From positions 982,683-1,046,682 of the forward strand of contig NZ_LGHP01000001.1 in assembly GCF_001280845.1 (NCBI RefSeq): a stretch of 64,000 bases of DNA. The letters run 5' to 3'. This stretch comes from Bacillus sp. FJAT-28004 (GTDB lineage: Bacteria > Bacillota > Bacilli > Paenibacillales > Paenibacillaceae). Of this stretch, positions 27,595 through 37,199 are shown in pieces (position 1 is the stretch's first letter; each line of letters opens with the position of its first letter). Both the position numbers and the translations under genes were made by a program. The notes beneath the pieces were generated by a model that saw nothing but the letters and a program-made list of their open reading frames with translations, ran no database searches and was not told where the DNA came from.

Positions 27595-29052
27595 ATGTTG
27601 AAGATTAATACCAAACTAAGAGCATATCTCCTTGCGGCCATATGCTGCTTAATCGGCATAAGCACGGGAGGATCGCTTGCTTATGCCGATGGTGGCGATT
27701 CTTACAACTTTTCGGTCTGGGGAGAGACTGTCTTATCACCTTCCGCTTACGAAGCGACGACTCTAATGACCGGCACCTCGCTTGGTATAGGTGCGTTTAA
27801 AGATCCAAGTGATCTGCACGTGACGGCGGACAATGAAATTTATGTACTCGATTCCGGCAATAACCGAATTGTCGTTTTGGACATTAATTATCGTCAGAAG
27901 GCAATCATCGACAGCTTCGATAACGACGGAGTAACCGATACGTTTCTGAATCCGCAAGGTATTTTCGTAACCGAGCAGAAGCATGTGCTGATCGCCGATA
28001 CGGGAAACAAGCGGGTCGTTCATCTGGATGAAAAAGGCCGTTTGGAGCAAATCGTAGAGAAACCTGAATCCGATCTGCTGCCGGTTAACTTCGATTTTCA
28101 ACCGGTGCGGGTCGTCATGGATAAAGCGCAGCGCATCTATGTCATGGCGATAGGTGTGTTCGACGGGCTGATGGAATTTAGCGCGGAGGGTGCGTTCACT
28201 TCTTACATCGGCGCGAACCGTGTCTGGGTGGATCCGGTGGAGCTGTTCTGGAAGCGGCTGTCGACGAAGGCGCAGCGCAGCCAAATGGTGATGTTCACGC
28301 CAACGGAGTTTACCAATATGGACATTAATGACGAAGGCTTCATTTACGCGACCAGCGGAGATTCGGGTGATACCATTCGTAAGCTGAACGCCCAAGGCAA
28401 CGATATCTTGCGAAGAACCGGTTTTTACGAACCGCAGGGTGATATAAACTTTACGAGCGATCTTGGACCTTCCAGACTTATTGACGTCGATATTACGGAC
28501 AGTGAAATCTACTCGGTTCTTGATTCGAAGAGAGGCCGGATTTTCACTTATAACGGAGACGGGCAATTCATGTACGTGTTCGGAGGCATGGGCAACCGGA
28601 TCGGCGAGTTCAACACGCCGGTTGCCATTGAACGGGTTGGGGACGATTTCCTCGTTCTGGACAAGGCGTTCGGCGAAATGACGTTGTTCCAGACGACGGA
28701 GTACGGCCGGACGTTGAATGAAGCCGTCAGAAGCTATTACCGGGGCGAGGAAGACAAGGCGCTTCAGCTCTATAAGCAGACTATTAATATGAACACAAAT
28801 CTGGATTTCGCTTATTCCGGCATCGGCAAGGCGATTCTAAGGCAGGGCGACTATAACGATGCGATGCGTTACTTCAAGCAAAGCCTAGATCAACCTAATT
28901 ATTCCAAGGCGTTTCTCCTTTACCGCAAGGAAGTGCTCAGAGCAAACTTCAGCACCATGATGACGGTTGTCATCGGAATAGCCGCCGTTACCCTGATCAT
29001 AAGGATTTTCCGGAAAAAGCAGGCTAGAAAGAGGGGCGTTTCGTTTGAATAA
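27595..29052 (+). CDS. Exported NHL-propeller / TPR protein with C-terminal membrane anchor
   Basis: 485 residues. A signal peptide (~1-31, ending SLAYA) is followed by NHL-type blades (~45-380), with repeats such as IYVLDSGNNRIVVLD, HVLIADTGNKRVVHLD and IYSVLDSKRGRIFTYN. Then come one or two TPR units (~395-445, GEEDKALQLYKQTI and GDYNDAMRYFKQSL), a final membrane helix (~448-468) and a basic cytoplasmic tail (RKKQARKRG). The propeller and TPRs would therefore face outward. Both modules bind proteins or sugars; nothing here looks catalytic. It overlaps the YIP1 gene by 8 bases. Its place between two permease pairs suggests a scaffold or accessory role for the importer; this is inference. Confidence 0.82.
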   Translation: MLKINTKLRAYLLAAICCLIGISTGGSLAYADGGDSYNFSVWGETVLSPSAYEATTLMTGTSLGIGAFKDPSDLHVTADNEIYVLDSGNNRIVVLDINYRQKAIIDSFDNDGVTDTFLNPQGIFVTEQKHVLIADTGNKRVVHLDEKGRLEQIVEKPESDLLPVNFDFQPVRVVMDKAQRIYVMAIGVFDGLMEFSAEGAFTSYIGANRVWVDPVELFWKRLSTKAQRSQMVMFTPTEFTNMDINDEGFIYATSGDSGDTIRKLNAQGNDILRRTGFYEPQGDINFTSDLGPSRLIDVDITDSEIYSVLDSKRGRIFTYNGDGQFMYVFGGMGNRIGEFNTPVAIERVGDDFLVLDKAFGEMTLFQTTEYGRTLNEAVRSYYRGEEDKALQLYKQTINMNTNLDFAYSGIGKAILRQGDYNDAMRYFKQSLDQPNYSKAFLLYRKEVLRANFSTMMTVVIGIAAVTLIIRIFRKKQARKRGVSFE

Positions 29053-29671
29053 AGAGTACATTACATTTCCATTTTATGTTATCATGCATCCCTTTAACGG
29101 TTATTGGGAGCTGAAATACGAACAGAACAAGAAGCTGAACTTGATCTTGTCGTTTGGGATTCTGCTGATGCTTATCTTGACTAACGTACTAAGCAGTCAG
29201 TACAGCGGGTTTCTAGTTAACATCTACAATCCTGAATACATGAACAGCTTAATGGAGATCACTTATGTTCTCGTGCCAGTCTTATTCTGGTGTGTAGCGA
29301 ATTGGTCGCTTACGACCCTAATGGATGGTGAAGGTAAATTCGTGGACATCTTCACATCCACCTGCTTCGCACTGTTGCCTTTGGTTATTGTCAACTTCCC
29401 GTGGATTTGGCTAAGCAACGTCATTTCCATGCAAGAGACAACGTTTTATTATTTCTGCAACAGCTTTGCCGTTCTGTGGTCGATATATCTTCTGTTCGTT
29501 GGAAATATGACCGTTCATCAATTCACGCCAAGCAAAACAATCGTAACGATCATGCTCTCGCTGATTGCCATTGGGTTCATGGCGTTTCTCTGCTTATTGT
29601 TTTTTAGTTTGATTCAACAAATTATTACCTTCATTACGATCTTATATCAAGAAATCACCTTGAGGAATTAG
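29045..29671 (+). CDS. YIP1-family membrane protein
   Basis: 208 residues, five predicted membrane segments, with the family-like opening ITFPFYVIMHPFNGYWELKYE and charged KYEQNKK ahead of the first helix. Bacterial YIP1 proteins have no settled function. TTG 29045 overlaps the NHL gene stop, so the two products are made together and the YIP1 protein may be the membrane partner of the NHL/TPR protein. The gene ends 17 bases before the DUF5696 gene. Confidence 0.78.
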   Translation: MNKEYITFPFYVIMHPFNGYWELKYEQNKKLNLILSFGILLMLILTNVLSSQYSGFLVNIYNPEYMNSLMEITYVLVPVLFWCVANWSLTTLMDGEGKFVDIFTSTCFALLPLVIVNFPWIWLSNVISMQETTFYYFCNSFAVLWSIYLLFVGNMTVHQFTPSKTIVTIMLSLIAIGFMAFLCLLFFSLIQQIITFITILYQEITLRN

Positions 29672-29688
29672 GAAAGGAGGAACGTTAG

Positions 29689-32241
29689 ATGCGTATGGCC
29701 AGAAATGCCATCTTGTCCGCGTTTCTCGCAACCGGACTGCTGGTCGCCGGCTGTTCCAGCTCGGGTACCGCAAACCAAACGGAAGACGCGCAGCAGCTAG
29801 AGGCGGCATTCGTGCAAGGAAAGGCGCTTAACGCTTCGTTCACGGATGCGCGTCTCGCCGATATGAAGGGAATCGCCGAGAATGAGCGGCTTAGGCTGTT
29901 CATCAACGAGGAGACGGGCGCTATTGCCGTGCTTAACAAAAGCGGCGGCGAAGTATGGCATAGCAATCCCCTCGAAGCGGAGGCCGATCCTGTCGCAACC
30001 GGGGTGAACAAGGGTTTGCTGTCCTCGCAATTGAAAATAGATTACTATAACAGCTTCGGACAGGTCAATTCGATTAATACGTTCCTGGACAGCGTCGCGT
30101 ACGAACAGGTTAAATATGAAGCGATTGATAGCGGAGTCAAAGTAACCTATAAATTCGGTAAAGCCGAGAGATCTGCCATGGATCTGCCTCTCATGTTAAG
30201 TATGACTCGTTTTGAGGAGTTGTCGGGCAAGCTGGATAAGGCAGGTCAACGCGCTTTGCGTATTGGGTATACAAAGAATGAAGATAAAGCGGTCTATGCT
30301 CGGAATGACCAAGCGCTGAACGGTCTTCAGCTTGATCGTGCGTTCAAAGCATTCGAGGATGCCGGCTATACGCAAGAGGATCTGGAGAAGGATATGGCTG
30401 AACTGAACTTTTCGCAAGATTCGCCTGCACCGAGAATTTTCCTCGCTTCCATCGAGTATAAGCTCGATGCGGACTGTCTTGTTGTTAGGGTGCCATCTCA
30501 GGAAATCCAGTCTCCTAGCGAGTATCCGGTCAGCAACGTCTCAATGCTGAGCTTCTTTGGCGCAGCGGGGAGTGAGGAAAAAGGCTCGATCTTCGTTCCG
30601 GACGGCTCCGGCGCGCTCATCTCGTTCAATAGCGGCAAGACGAAGTACCCTGCTTACCAGCAGGCGGTATACGGTAATGACCAGGCAATGGAGAGGGTCG
30701 AGAACGCTGTTAACGAACAAACCGTTAGGCTGCCGGTTTTCGGCATGATCAGAGACGGCAACGCATTCCTTGGCATTATCGAAGAAGGAGCGCCTGTTGC
30801 GACGATCAATGCGGATATCAGCGGCAAATTGAACAGCTACAATTATGTTTATCCGACCTTCAACGTTACGAACAAAGGAGAGCTTACGCTCCAGGCGAAC
30901 GGATCGGAGCGAACGCTGCCGAAGTTCCAGGAACATCCGATGAAAAGTGATTTTACGGTGCGTTATGCCTTCCTTACGGGCGAGTCAGCATCGTATCAAG
31001 GCATGGCCGAGTATTATCGTCAATATTTGGAGAGCCAGGGCGGATTACCGGCGTCGAAGAAGGGAAGCGGGGATAGTGAGCTTCCGTTCTACGTTCAGGT
31101 CGTGGGAAGCATTGCAAAACAGAAGCATTTCGTCGGCGTCCCGTACATGACGCTCGAGCCGCTTACCACTTTCAAGCAGACGCAGGAAATGATTAGCGAA
31201 ATGAAGAAGCTCGGCATCGCTAATATTAAGCTTCGATATGCCGGTTGGTTCAACGGCGGACTCGATCATAAAGTACCCGATGACCTATCGGTAGACAGTG
31301 CGATTGGCGGTGCAAAAGGATTGCGCAGCTTGGCGTTGTTCGCGAAGGAGCAGGGTGTAGACCTCTATCCTGACGTTGCTATTCTAACCGCGCATACGGG
31401 GAAGGGATTCGACGAGAAGGAGGAAGCGTCGCGTTCTCTGCGTGGCGTGCCTTCGTCATTCTATCCTCTTGACCTTGCGCTAGGGCGACGAGACCGCACG
31501 AAGTCCCCGTCCTATGTCGTATCGCCGAGCCGTGTCGGTACTTACGTGAATGCTATCCTAAAGGACATGGAAGGCTTCAATACGGACGGGATTTCGCTTC
31601 GTGATATGGCCGACAAGTTGAATAGCGATTTCCGCAAAAACAAACAAATCGACCGTACAGAGTCGGAAGATATTTCTACTCAGGCGTTGAACAACATTCG
31701 TGAAGCAAACTTGAATATTTTGGCCGATGGCGGCAATGCTTACACACTGCCTTACTTATCAAATATTACGAACGCACCTTTAACGAATAGTCGCTATAAG
31801 CTCGAGGATCAAGAAATTCCATTTTTCCAAATGGTGATTCGCGGAAATATCGATTACACGGGTTCGCCGTATAATTTGACCAGCTACACGAATGTAAGGC
31901 AATATATTCTGAAATGTCTCGAGTACGGCTCCGGCGTATACTTCGAATGGATCCACGAGCCGAATTATAAGGTTAAGGATACGGAATTCAGCAAGCTATA
32001 TGCAGTCAATTACGAGCAGTGGCTGGAGCAGGCTGCACATATTTATGCTGAAGTGAACGGTGTACTGAGTAAAGTTCAGAATGAGCGTATCGTTGCGCAC
32101 GAGAAGCTAGCCGAAGGCCTGTTCAAAACCGTGTATGAAAGCGGGACGTACGTCATCGTTAACTACAATGCGACGAATACAACAATAAACGGGATGACGA
32201 TAGAGGCCGAGGGCTATGTGACGGGTGGTGAGCAATCTTGA
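29689..32241 (+). CDS. DUF5696-family lipoprotein
   Basis: 850 residues. The signal ends in LLVAGC with the lipid-anchor Cys22. The N-terminal part carries ERLRLFINEETGAIAVLNK and a beta-rich region to about 460. The second half looks like a TIM-barrel of the glycoside-hydrolase kind, with IANIKLRYAGWFNGG, GVDLYPDVAILTAHTG and FNTDGISLRDMADKL on strand ends. I place it in DUF5696 from memory of similar Paenibacillus proteins; no activity is known. Acidic residues at strand ends make a glycosidase plausible but unproven. ATG behind AAAGGAGG. Its stop overlaps the next permease start by four bases (TTGA). Confidence 0.72.
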   Translation: MRMARNAILSAFLATGLLVAGCSSSGTANQTEDAQQLEAAFVQGKALNASFTDARLADMKGIAENERLRLFINEETGAIAVLNKSGGEVWHSNPLEAEADPVATGVNKGLLSSQLKIDYYNSFGQVNSINTFLDSVAYEQVKYEAIDSGVKVTYKFGKAERSAMDLPLMLSMTRFEELSGKLDKAGQRALRIGYTKNEDKAVYARNDQALNGLQLDRAFKAFEDAGYTQEDLEKDMAELNFSQDSPAPRIFLASIEYKLDADCLVVRVPSQEIQSPSEYPVSNVSMLSFFGAAGSEEKGSIFVPDGSGALISFNSGKTKYPAYQQAVYGNDQAMERVENAVNEQTVRLPVFGMIRDGNAFLGIIEEGAPVATINADISGKLNSYNYVYPTFNVTNKGELTLQANGSERTLPKFQEHPMKSDFTVRYAFLTGESASYQGMAEYYRQYLESQGGLPASKKGSGDSELPFYVQVVGSIAKQKHFVGVPYMTLEPLTTFKQTQEMISEMKKLGIANIKLRYAGWFNGGLDHKVPDDLSVDSAIGGAKGLRSLALFAKEQGVDLYPDVAILTAHTGKGFDEKEEASRSLRGVPSSFYPLDLALGRRDRTKSPSYVVSPSRVGTYVNAILKDMEGFNTDGISLRDMADKLNSDFRKNKQIDRTESEDISTQALNNIREANLNILADGGNAYTLPYLSNITNAPLTNSRYKLEDQEIPFFQMVIRGNIDYTGSPYNLTSYTNVRQYILKCLEYGSGVYFEWIHEPNYKVKDTEFSKLYAVNYEQWLEQAAHIYAEVNGVLSKVQNERIVAHEKLAEGLFKTVYESGTYVIVNYNATNTTINGMTIEAEGYVTGGEQS

Positions 32242-33146
32242 AAACGATAACGAAGCTTGTATTCAGATCAAGAACGTACAACGAGCAGAAGGCATTGTGG
32301 GGCTTTCTCTACGTGCTGCCCTGGCTGCTTGGATTTCTATTTTTCTTTTTTATTCCTTTATTGACTTCACTGCAATACAGCTTAAGCTCGATTAAGGCTA
32401 ATGCGAACGGGATGACTATGAAATATATCGGATTCGCGAACTATATTGAAGCGCTCACGGTAAATACGAGCTTTAATCGAATATTAACGGAGTCGGTCGT
32501 TAATATGGTCGTAAACGTTCCGCTTATCGTTATTTTCAGCTTGTTTCTGGCTGTGCTGCTGAATCAAAAGTTCGTCGGGAGAGCATTGGCAAGATCGATC
32601 TTTTTCCTACCGGTTATTCTTGCTTCCGGCGTCATTGCGACTTTGGAGGCATCAAGTCTGGTGCAAGCGATTAATGAACAAAATGCGAACGGGGGCGTAT
32701 TCTCGAGCGGTACGTTAGAGCTGGCGAACATTATGGTGAGATCCGGCGTCAATGAGGATATTGTCTTGTACTTGATGGATGCTGTCGAAAGGATTTATCA
32801 GATCGTCAGTCAATCCGGCGTGCAAATTCTTATTTTCTTAGCTGGCATTCAGACCATCTCGCCGCAGCTGTATGAGGCCTCCAAAATCGAAGGGGCGACC
32901 GGGTATGAGGCATTCTGGAAAATCACGTTTCCGATGGTCAGTCCGCTCATACTCGTAAACGTCATTTATACGATTATCGACTCTTTCTCCAGGAACAACA
33001 TGACGACGCTAATCAAAGAAACCGGCTTTACCACCTTTAATTTCGGGCTTAGCTCGGCGATGGCGTGGATCTACTTCATGATCATCATGATCATTCTATT
33101 AGTCAGTGCGTACTTCATATCCAAGCGGGTCTTCTACCAGGAATAG
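32238..33146 (+). CDS. CUT1 sugar ABC permease, second pair, first subunit
   Basis: 302 residues with six membrane helices and the EAA loop YEASKIEGATGYEAFWKI. The opening WGFLYVLPWLLGFLFFFFIP is typical for MalF-like permeases that follow DUF5696 genes. The segment between helices 3 and 4 is longer than usual, with NEQNANGGVFSSGTLELA facing outward. TTG start overlapping the DUF5696 stop. It pairs with the 33163 permease. Confidence 0.88.
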   Translation: MKTITKLVFRSRTYNEQKALWGFLYVLPWLLGFLFFFFIPLLTSLQYSLSSIKANANGMTMKYIGFANYIEALTVNTSFNRILTESVVNMVVNVPLIVIFSLFLAVLLNQKFVGRALARSIFFLPVILASGVIATLEASSLVQAINEQNANGGVFSSGTLELANIMVRSGVNEDIVLYLMDAVERIYQIVSQSGVQILIFLAGIQTISPQLYEASKIEGATGYEAFWKITFPMVSPLILVNVIYTIIDSFSRNNMTTLIKETGFTTFNFGLSSAMAWIYFMIIMIILLVSAYFISKRVFYQE

Positions 33147-33162
33147 AAGGAGAGTGAAAACG

Positions 33163-34113
33163 TTGATATTGGCCCGATTGTTATCGTTGGAAAGTTGGAA
33201 GCGAGGGCTGTGGACAATCGTTCGGCTCGTGCTGATCATCGGATTGTCGTTCGTTATTTTGTATCCCATTATTCAAAAGATTTCGACGGCGATCAAAGAC
33301 AAGGCGGACCTGTATTCGCCGATCGTCGTGTTTATTCCAGAGCACTTTACGCTCGACAATTTCAAGCAAGCGATCTCCATTATGGATTATTGGGAAACGC
33401 TGGTAAATACATTTGTGCTATCTAGCATGACGACGATCATGACCGCCGCATCCTGCGCGTTCGCAGGTTATGCGTTCGCCAGGTTAAAGTTCAAAGGAAG
33501 CAATCTGCTGTTCGCTGGCGTTATATTAACCATCTTGGTTCCGCCTACGACCATCCTAATTCCGATCTATATGAACTTGAAGGACTTTACGCTTCTAGGC
33601 TTGATCCCGCTGTTAACCGGCGGAAAATCCTTGAATCTGCTTAATTCTTACTGGCCGTTCATTCTAACTTCCCTTACGGCGAATTCGTTGAAGGCGGGGC
33701 TGTACATCTTTATCTTCCGGCAGTTTTTCCGAGGTATTCCGAAGGAGGTAGAGGAAGCGGCATACATAGACGGGGCAGGCATTGGCTCGACGTTCCTTCG
33801 TATCATGCTGCCGAATGCGATTCCGTCCATTGTTACAGTATTGCTCTTTTCCTTTGTGTGGCAATGGAATGACAGCTTCTTCACGACGACCTATCTGACG
33901 TCGAGTAAAGTGATGTCCACGCAGCTGTCATCCCTTCCTTACAACTTGCAAATATTGCTAGAAGGCGGCGCAACGACCAACAAAGACCCGTTCTTCATGA
34001 GCATGGTGCAAGATACTGGCATCCTGCTTGCGATTCTGCCGCTCGTTATTCTTTATTTGTTCGTTCAAAGGTACTTCGTCGAGAGTATCGAGCGTACCGG
34101 AATCGTCGGTTAA
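33163..34113 (+). CDS. CUT1 sugar ABC permease, second pair, second subunit
   Basis: 316 residues, six membrane helices, MalG-like, with EAA loop EEAAYIDGAGIGSTFLRI then MLP. TTG 33163 has AAGGAGAG nine bases upstream and is chosen over the longer frame from 33106, which would overlap the previous gene. It is the last gene of the nine-gene importer run; a long hairpin at 34135 separates it from the xylanase. Confidence 0.88.
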   Translation: MILARLLSLESWKRGLWTIVRLVLIIGLSFVILYPIIQKISTAIKDKADLYSPIVVFIPEHFTLDNFKQAISIMDYWETLVNTFVLSSMTTIMTAASCAFAGYAFARLKFKGSNLLFAGVILTILVPPTTILIPIYMNLKDFTLLGLIPLLTGGKSLNLLNSYWPFILTSLTANSLKAGLYIFIFRQFFRGIPKEVEEAAYIDGAGIGSTFLRIMLPNAIPSIVTVLLFSFVWQWNDSFFTTTYLTSSKVMSTQLSSLPYNLQILLEGGATTNKDPFFMSMVQDTGILLAILPLVILYLFVQRYFVESIERTGIVG

Positions 34114-34134
34114 GGGAAGTCCTGATGCATGTAT

Positions 34135-34182
34135 AGCGCTTTGCGGGGGTCAGTCATTTCGGCCAGCTGCCCGCAAGGCGCT
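34135..34182 (+). other. Hairpin between the importer operon and the GH10 gene
   Basis: A 13-bp stem (34135-34147 with 34170-34182, one T-G pair) around a 22-base loop, followed by TATTGCTG rather than a T tract. It looks like a leaky attenuator or mRNA protector, leaving the xylanase partly under the importer promoter. Confidence 0.6.
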
Positions 34183-34204
34183 TATTGCTGCTTAGAGGTT
34201 TGGT

Positions 34205-35509
34205 GTGGAAAAAAAGATTACGAATGAAAGGCGGGCAAACGAAATGATTCAAAAAAGAAACAAGCTACTATACAGCATAATAGCTGCTGTCACCTTAATT
34301 GCGGTTGTTGCTGTGCTTATCTTCAATAAGCATCAAGCGGATAGCCCAAATGAAGCGGCTGCCCTTCAGACGAAAAATACTGAAGATGACCAGCCTACAA
34401 GCACTATTGAAGCGACTCCGGCTCCAACATTGAAACCAACTCCGACGTCAGAACCATCTGTCGAGCAGGATATTCCCTCGCTTGCGGAGACATTCGCTGA
34501 TTACTTTCCGATCGGAGCTGCCATTGAGCCGGCCCAGATGGAGGGCCTAAAGACAGAGATGCTCAAGAAGCACGTGAATTGGCTAGTTGCGGAGAACGTG
34601 ATGAAGCCCGATGCGATCCAACCTACAGAAGGTAATTTCAATTGGGGGAATGCGGATCGAATCGTAGCGTTTGCGAAAGAAAATAACATGGAAGTGCGCT
34701 TCCATACCTTGCTTTGGCATAGTCAGGTTGGCGCTTGGTTCTTTAAGGATGCTGAGGGCAAGCCGATGGTTGAGGAGACAGACGCGGCTAAGCGCGAAGC
34801 GAACAAGAAGCTGCTGCTGCAGCGAGTCGATACGCATGTCCGCACAATTGTCGAACGATACAAGGACGACATTCAATCATGGGACGTTGTCAATGAAGTA
34901 ATAGAGCCAGCCGACCCTGATGGCATGCGGGCTAGCGAATGGTACAAGATTACGGGTACAGACTTTATCGAGACGGCGTTCCGAGCGGCACGCGAAGCAG
35001 GCGGAGCTGAGGCAAAGCTGTACATTAATGATTACGGTACGGACAATCCGGCGAAGCGAGACCGATTGTATGAGCTTGTCAAGGAAATGCTGGACAAAGG
35101 CGTACCGATCGATGGTGTCGGTCATCAGACCCATATCGATCTATTCGGCCCTACGGTGAATTCTATTATCGAATCGATGAAGAAGTTCGCTGAGCTAGGA
35201 CTTGATAATCTCGTTACCGAGCTGGATATGAGTCTCTACGCATGGAATGATCGCAGCGATGTTGGCAGCGACATTCCGGTTGACCTGCTGCAGAAGCAGG
35301 CGGATAGGTATCGCGAGCTGTTTGAAGCTTTCAGAGACAATAAGGACATTCTTAGCGGCGTCGTATTCTGGGGCATCGCGGACGACCATACGTGGTTGAA
35401 CAGCTTCCCGGTGACGCGTACAAACGCGCCATTCCTGTTCGACAAGCAGCTTCACGCGAAGCCAGCATTCTGGGCCGTCGTCGATCCATCTGGGCAAGTA
35501 CGACCATAA
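34205..35509 (+). CDS. Membrane-anchored GH10 endo-1,4-beta-xylanase
   Basis: 434 residues counted from GTG 34205; ATG 34244 is an equally possible start with AAGGCGGG ahead of it. One N-terminal membrane helix (LLYSIIAAVTLIAVVAVLIF) without a lipobox is followed by a Thr/Pro-rich linker (TPAPTLKPTPTSEP) and one GH10 barrel. Acid/base Glu231 is in WDVVNEV and nucleophile Glu339 in VTELDMS; HTLLWHSQ and HTHIDL are also present. It cuts xylan backbone at the outer membrane face, right where the importer operon upstream would take up the products. There are no extra carbohydrate-binding modules, unlike large secreted Paenibacillus xylanases. Confidence 0.93.
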   Translation: MEKKITNERRANEMIQKRNKLLYSIIAAVTLIAVVAVLIFNKHQADSPNEAAALQTKNTEDDQPTSTIEATPAPTLKPTPTSEPSVEQDIPSLAETFADYFPIGAAIEPAQMEGLKTEMLKKHVNWLVAENVMKPDAIQPTEGNFNWGNADRIVAFAKENNMEVRFHTLLWHSQVGAWFFKDAEGKPMVEETDAAKREANKKLLLQRVDTHVRTIVERYKDDIQSWDVVNEVIEPADPDGMRASEWYKITGTDFIETAFRAAREAGGAEAKLYINDYGTDNPAKRDRLYELVKEMLDKGVPIDGVGHQTHIDLFGPTVNSIIESMKKFAELGLDNLVTELDMSLYAWNDRSDVGSDIPVDLLQKQADRYRELFEAFRDNKDILSGVVFWGIADDHTWLNSFPVTRTNAPFLFDKQLHAKPAFWAVVDPSGQVRP

Positions 35510-35636
35510 AAGTATGAAAAGTACCGCCTTTAATTTGCGTGGGAAACCCTATAGATAGACGGGTTGTTGCCGAGGCGCATACAGGCTAGACTGATGGGAT
35601 GATGAACAAATCCAGACCTAAAAGGGGGAGCTAGCG

Positions 35637-37166
35637 ATGAACAAAACGACAATAACGAACCCGGTCATCTGGGCGGACGTTCCGGATCCGAGCGTGATCC
35701 GTGTAGGATCGAATTTCTATATGGTCAGCACTAGCATGCATTCGATGCCAGGCTGCCCGATTATGAAGTCCGAAAATCTGCAGGATTGGGAGCTTATTAA
35801 CTACGTATACGATACGTTTGAAGATAATGACGCGCACAGTTTGCTTGACGGTAAAGGCATTTACGGCAAGGGATCATGGGCGGCCAGCTTACGCTATCGC
35901 GACGGCATCTTTTATGTGTGTTTCTCGTGTCTGGATATGAATCAGTTCTATGTATATACGACCGAGGATATCGAGAACGGGAAGTGGGAACGTAACGTTA
36001 TTCAAGGACTTCACCATGATCCGAGCATGCTGTTCGACGACGATGGCCGTGTGTTCGTCTTCCACGGCAATGGCGATATTCGGATTACAGAGCTGTCAGA
36101 GAATGCAATTGCTCTGAAGCCGGACGGTATCAATCAGTTACTGCTCGAGACGGAACGAGACGGAATTATGCTTCGTGCCGAGGGCTGCCATGCCTATAAA
36201 ATCAATGGTTATTATTATTTGTTCTTTATCGATTGGCCGAATGCAGGTAACAAGCGCCGCAGACAGCTATGCTATCGTTCACGTGATCTGCTCGGTCCAT
36301 ACGAGCATAAGCTAGTACTCGATGATCAAATGGATTATCGCAACAATGGCATCGCGCAAGGCGGCATTATTGATACACCAGATGGGGATTGGTATGCGGT
36401 ACTGTTCCAGGATCACGGGGCCGTCGGCCGTATTCCATGCGTACTGCCGGTCGTTTGGGAAAATGACTGGCCAGTTCTGGGGCAACACGGCAAAGCGCCT
36501 AAGACGTTCGAAGTGAAGCTGCCTAACTCGGAGACAAAGCCGCTTGTCATCAGTGATGAGTTCGATTACAAGGAGAACCTTCTAGCGCTTCATTGGCAGT
36601 GGAATCATAATCCCGACAATGATAAATGGTCGGTAACGGAGCGACCGGGCTGCTTGCGCCTAACGACGGGACATATCACGAATAGCGTAGAATTTGCCCG
36701 CAATACGTTAACACAGCGTACAATAGGTCCGGCATGTGTCGGTACAACGGTTATGGACATCAAGGCTATGAAACCGGGCGACCGTGCAGGATTAGTGTCA
36801 CTACAATATGCTTTCGGCTCAGTCGGTATTCAGGTCGACGACAACGGCGACTTTTACGTAGCAATGTGCGTCAATGGCAGAGTGGACGACGGTCAAGGCG
36901 AAATCACAGTTGATCGCGTAAAGTATGAGGGAGACCAAATCTATTTGCAAATAGAGTGCCAGTTCGATAATGGCGATCGCGAGGATATTGCCTGCTTCCG
37001 CTATTCCTCGGACGGAGTGAATTGGCTTGTGATCGGAGATCCATTTCGTATGCAATACAGGCTCGAGCACTTTATGGGCTATCGATTCGGGCTGTTCAAT
37101 TACGCCACCAAGCAAGCTGGCGGTTTCGTTGATTTCGATTACTACCGCTATGTGAGTCTTATTTAA
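35637..37166 (+). CDS. GH43 beta-xylosidase / arabinofuranosidase, cytoplasmic
   Basis: 509 residues, no signal peptide. The GH43 propeller occupies residues ~1-300 with Asp17 (DVPDPSVIR), Asp128 (HHDPSMLFDDDG) and Glu182 (LRAEGCH) as the likely catalytic set. A C-terminal beta-sandwich (~310-509) of the kind that shapes the active site of GH43 xylosidases follows. It starts at ATG behind GGGGGAG and is followed 34 bases later by a second, different GH43 gene. It should act on short xylo- or arabinoxylo-oligosaccharides after uptake. Which of xylose or arabinose it releases cannot be decided from sequence alone. Confidence 0.88.
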   Translation: MNKTTITNPVIWADVPDPSVIRVGSNFYMVSTSMHSMPGCPIMKSENLQDWELINYVYDTFEDNDAHSLLDGKGIYGKGSWAASLRYRDGIFYVCFSCLDMNQFYVYTTEDIENGKWERNVIQGLHHDPSMLFDDDGRVFVFHGNGDIRITELSENAIALKPDGINQLLLETERDGIMLRAEGCHAYKINGYYYLFFIDWPNAGNKRRRQLCYRSRDLLGPYEHKLVLDDQMDYRNNGIAQGGIIDTPDGDWYAVLFQDHGAVGRIPCVLPVVWENDWPVLGQHGKAPKTFEVKLPNSETKPLVISDEFDYKENLLALHWQWNHNPDNDKWSVTERPGCLRLTTGHITNSVEFARNTLTQRTIGPACVGTTVMDIKAMKPGDRAGLVSLQYAFGSVGIQVDDNGDFYVAMCVNGRVDDGQGEITVDRVKYEGDQIYLQIECQFDNGDREDIACFRYSSDGVNWLVIGDPFRMQYRLEHFMGYRFGLFNYATKQAGGFVDFDYYRYVSLI

Positions 37167-37199
37167 TTATTTTCGCAACGATAAGGAGAGTGCGCTTGC

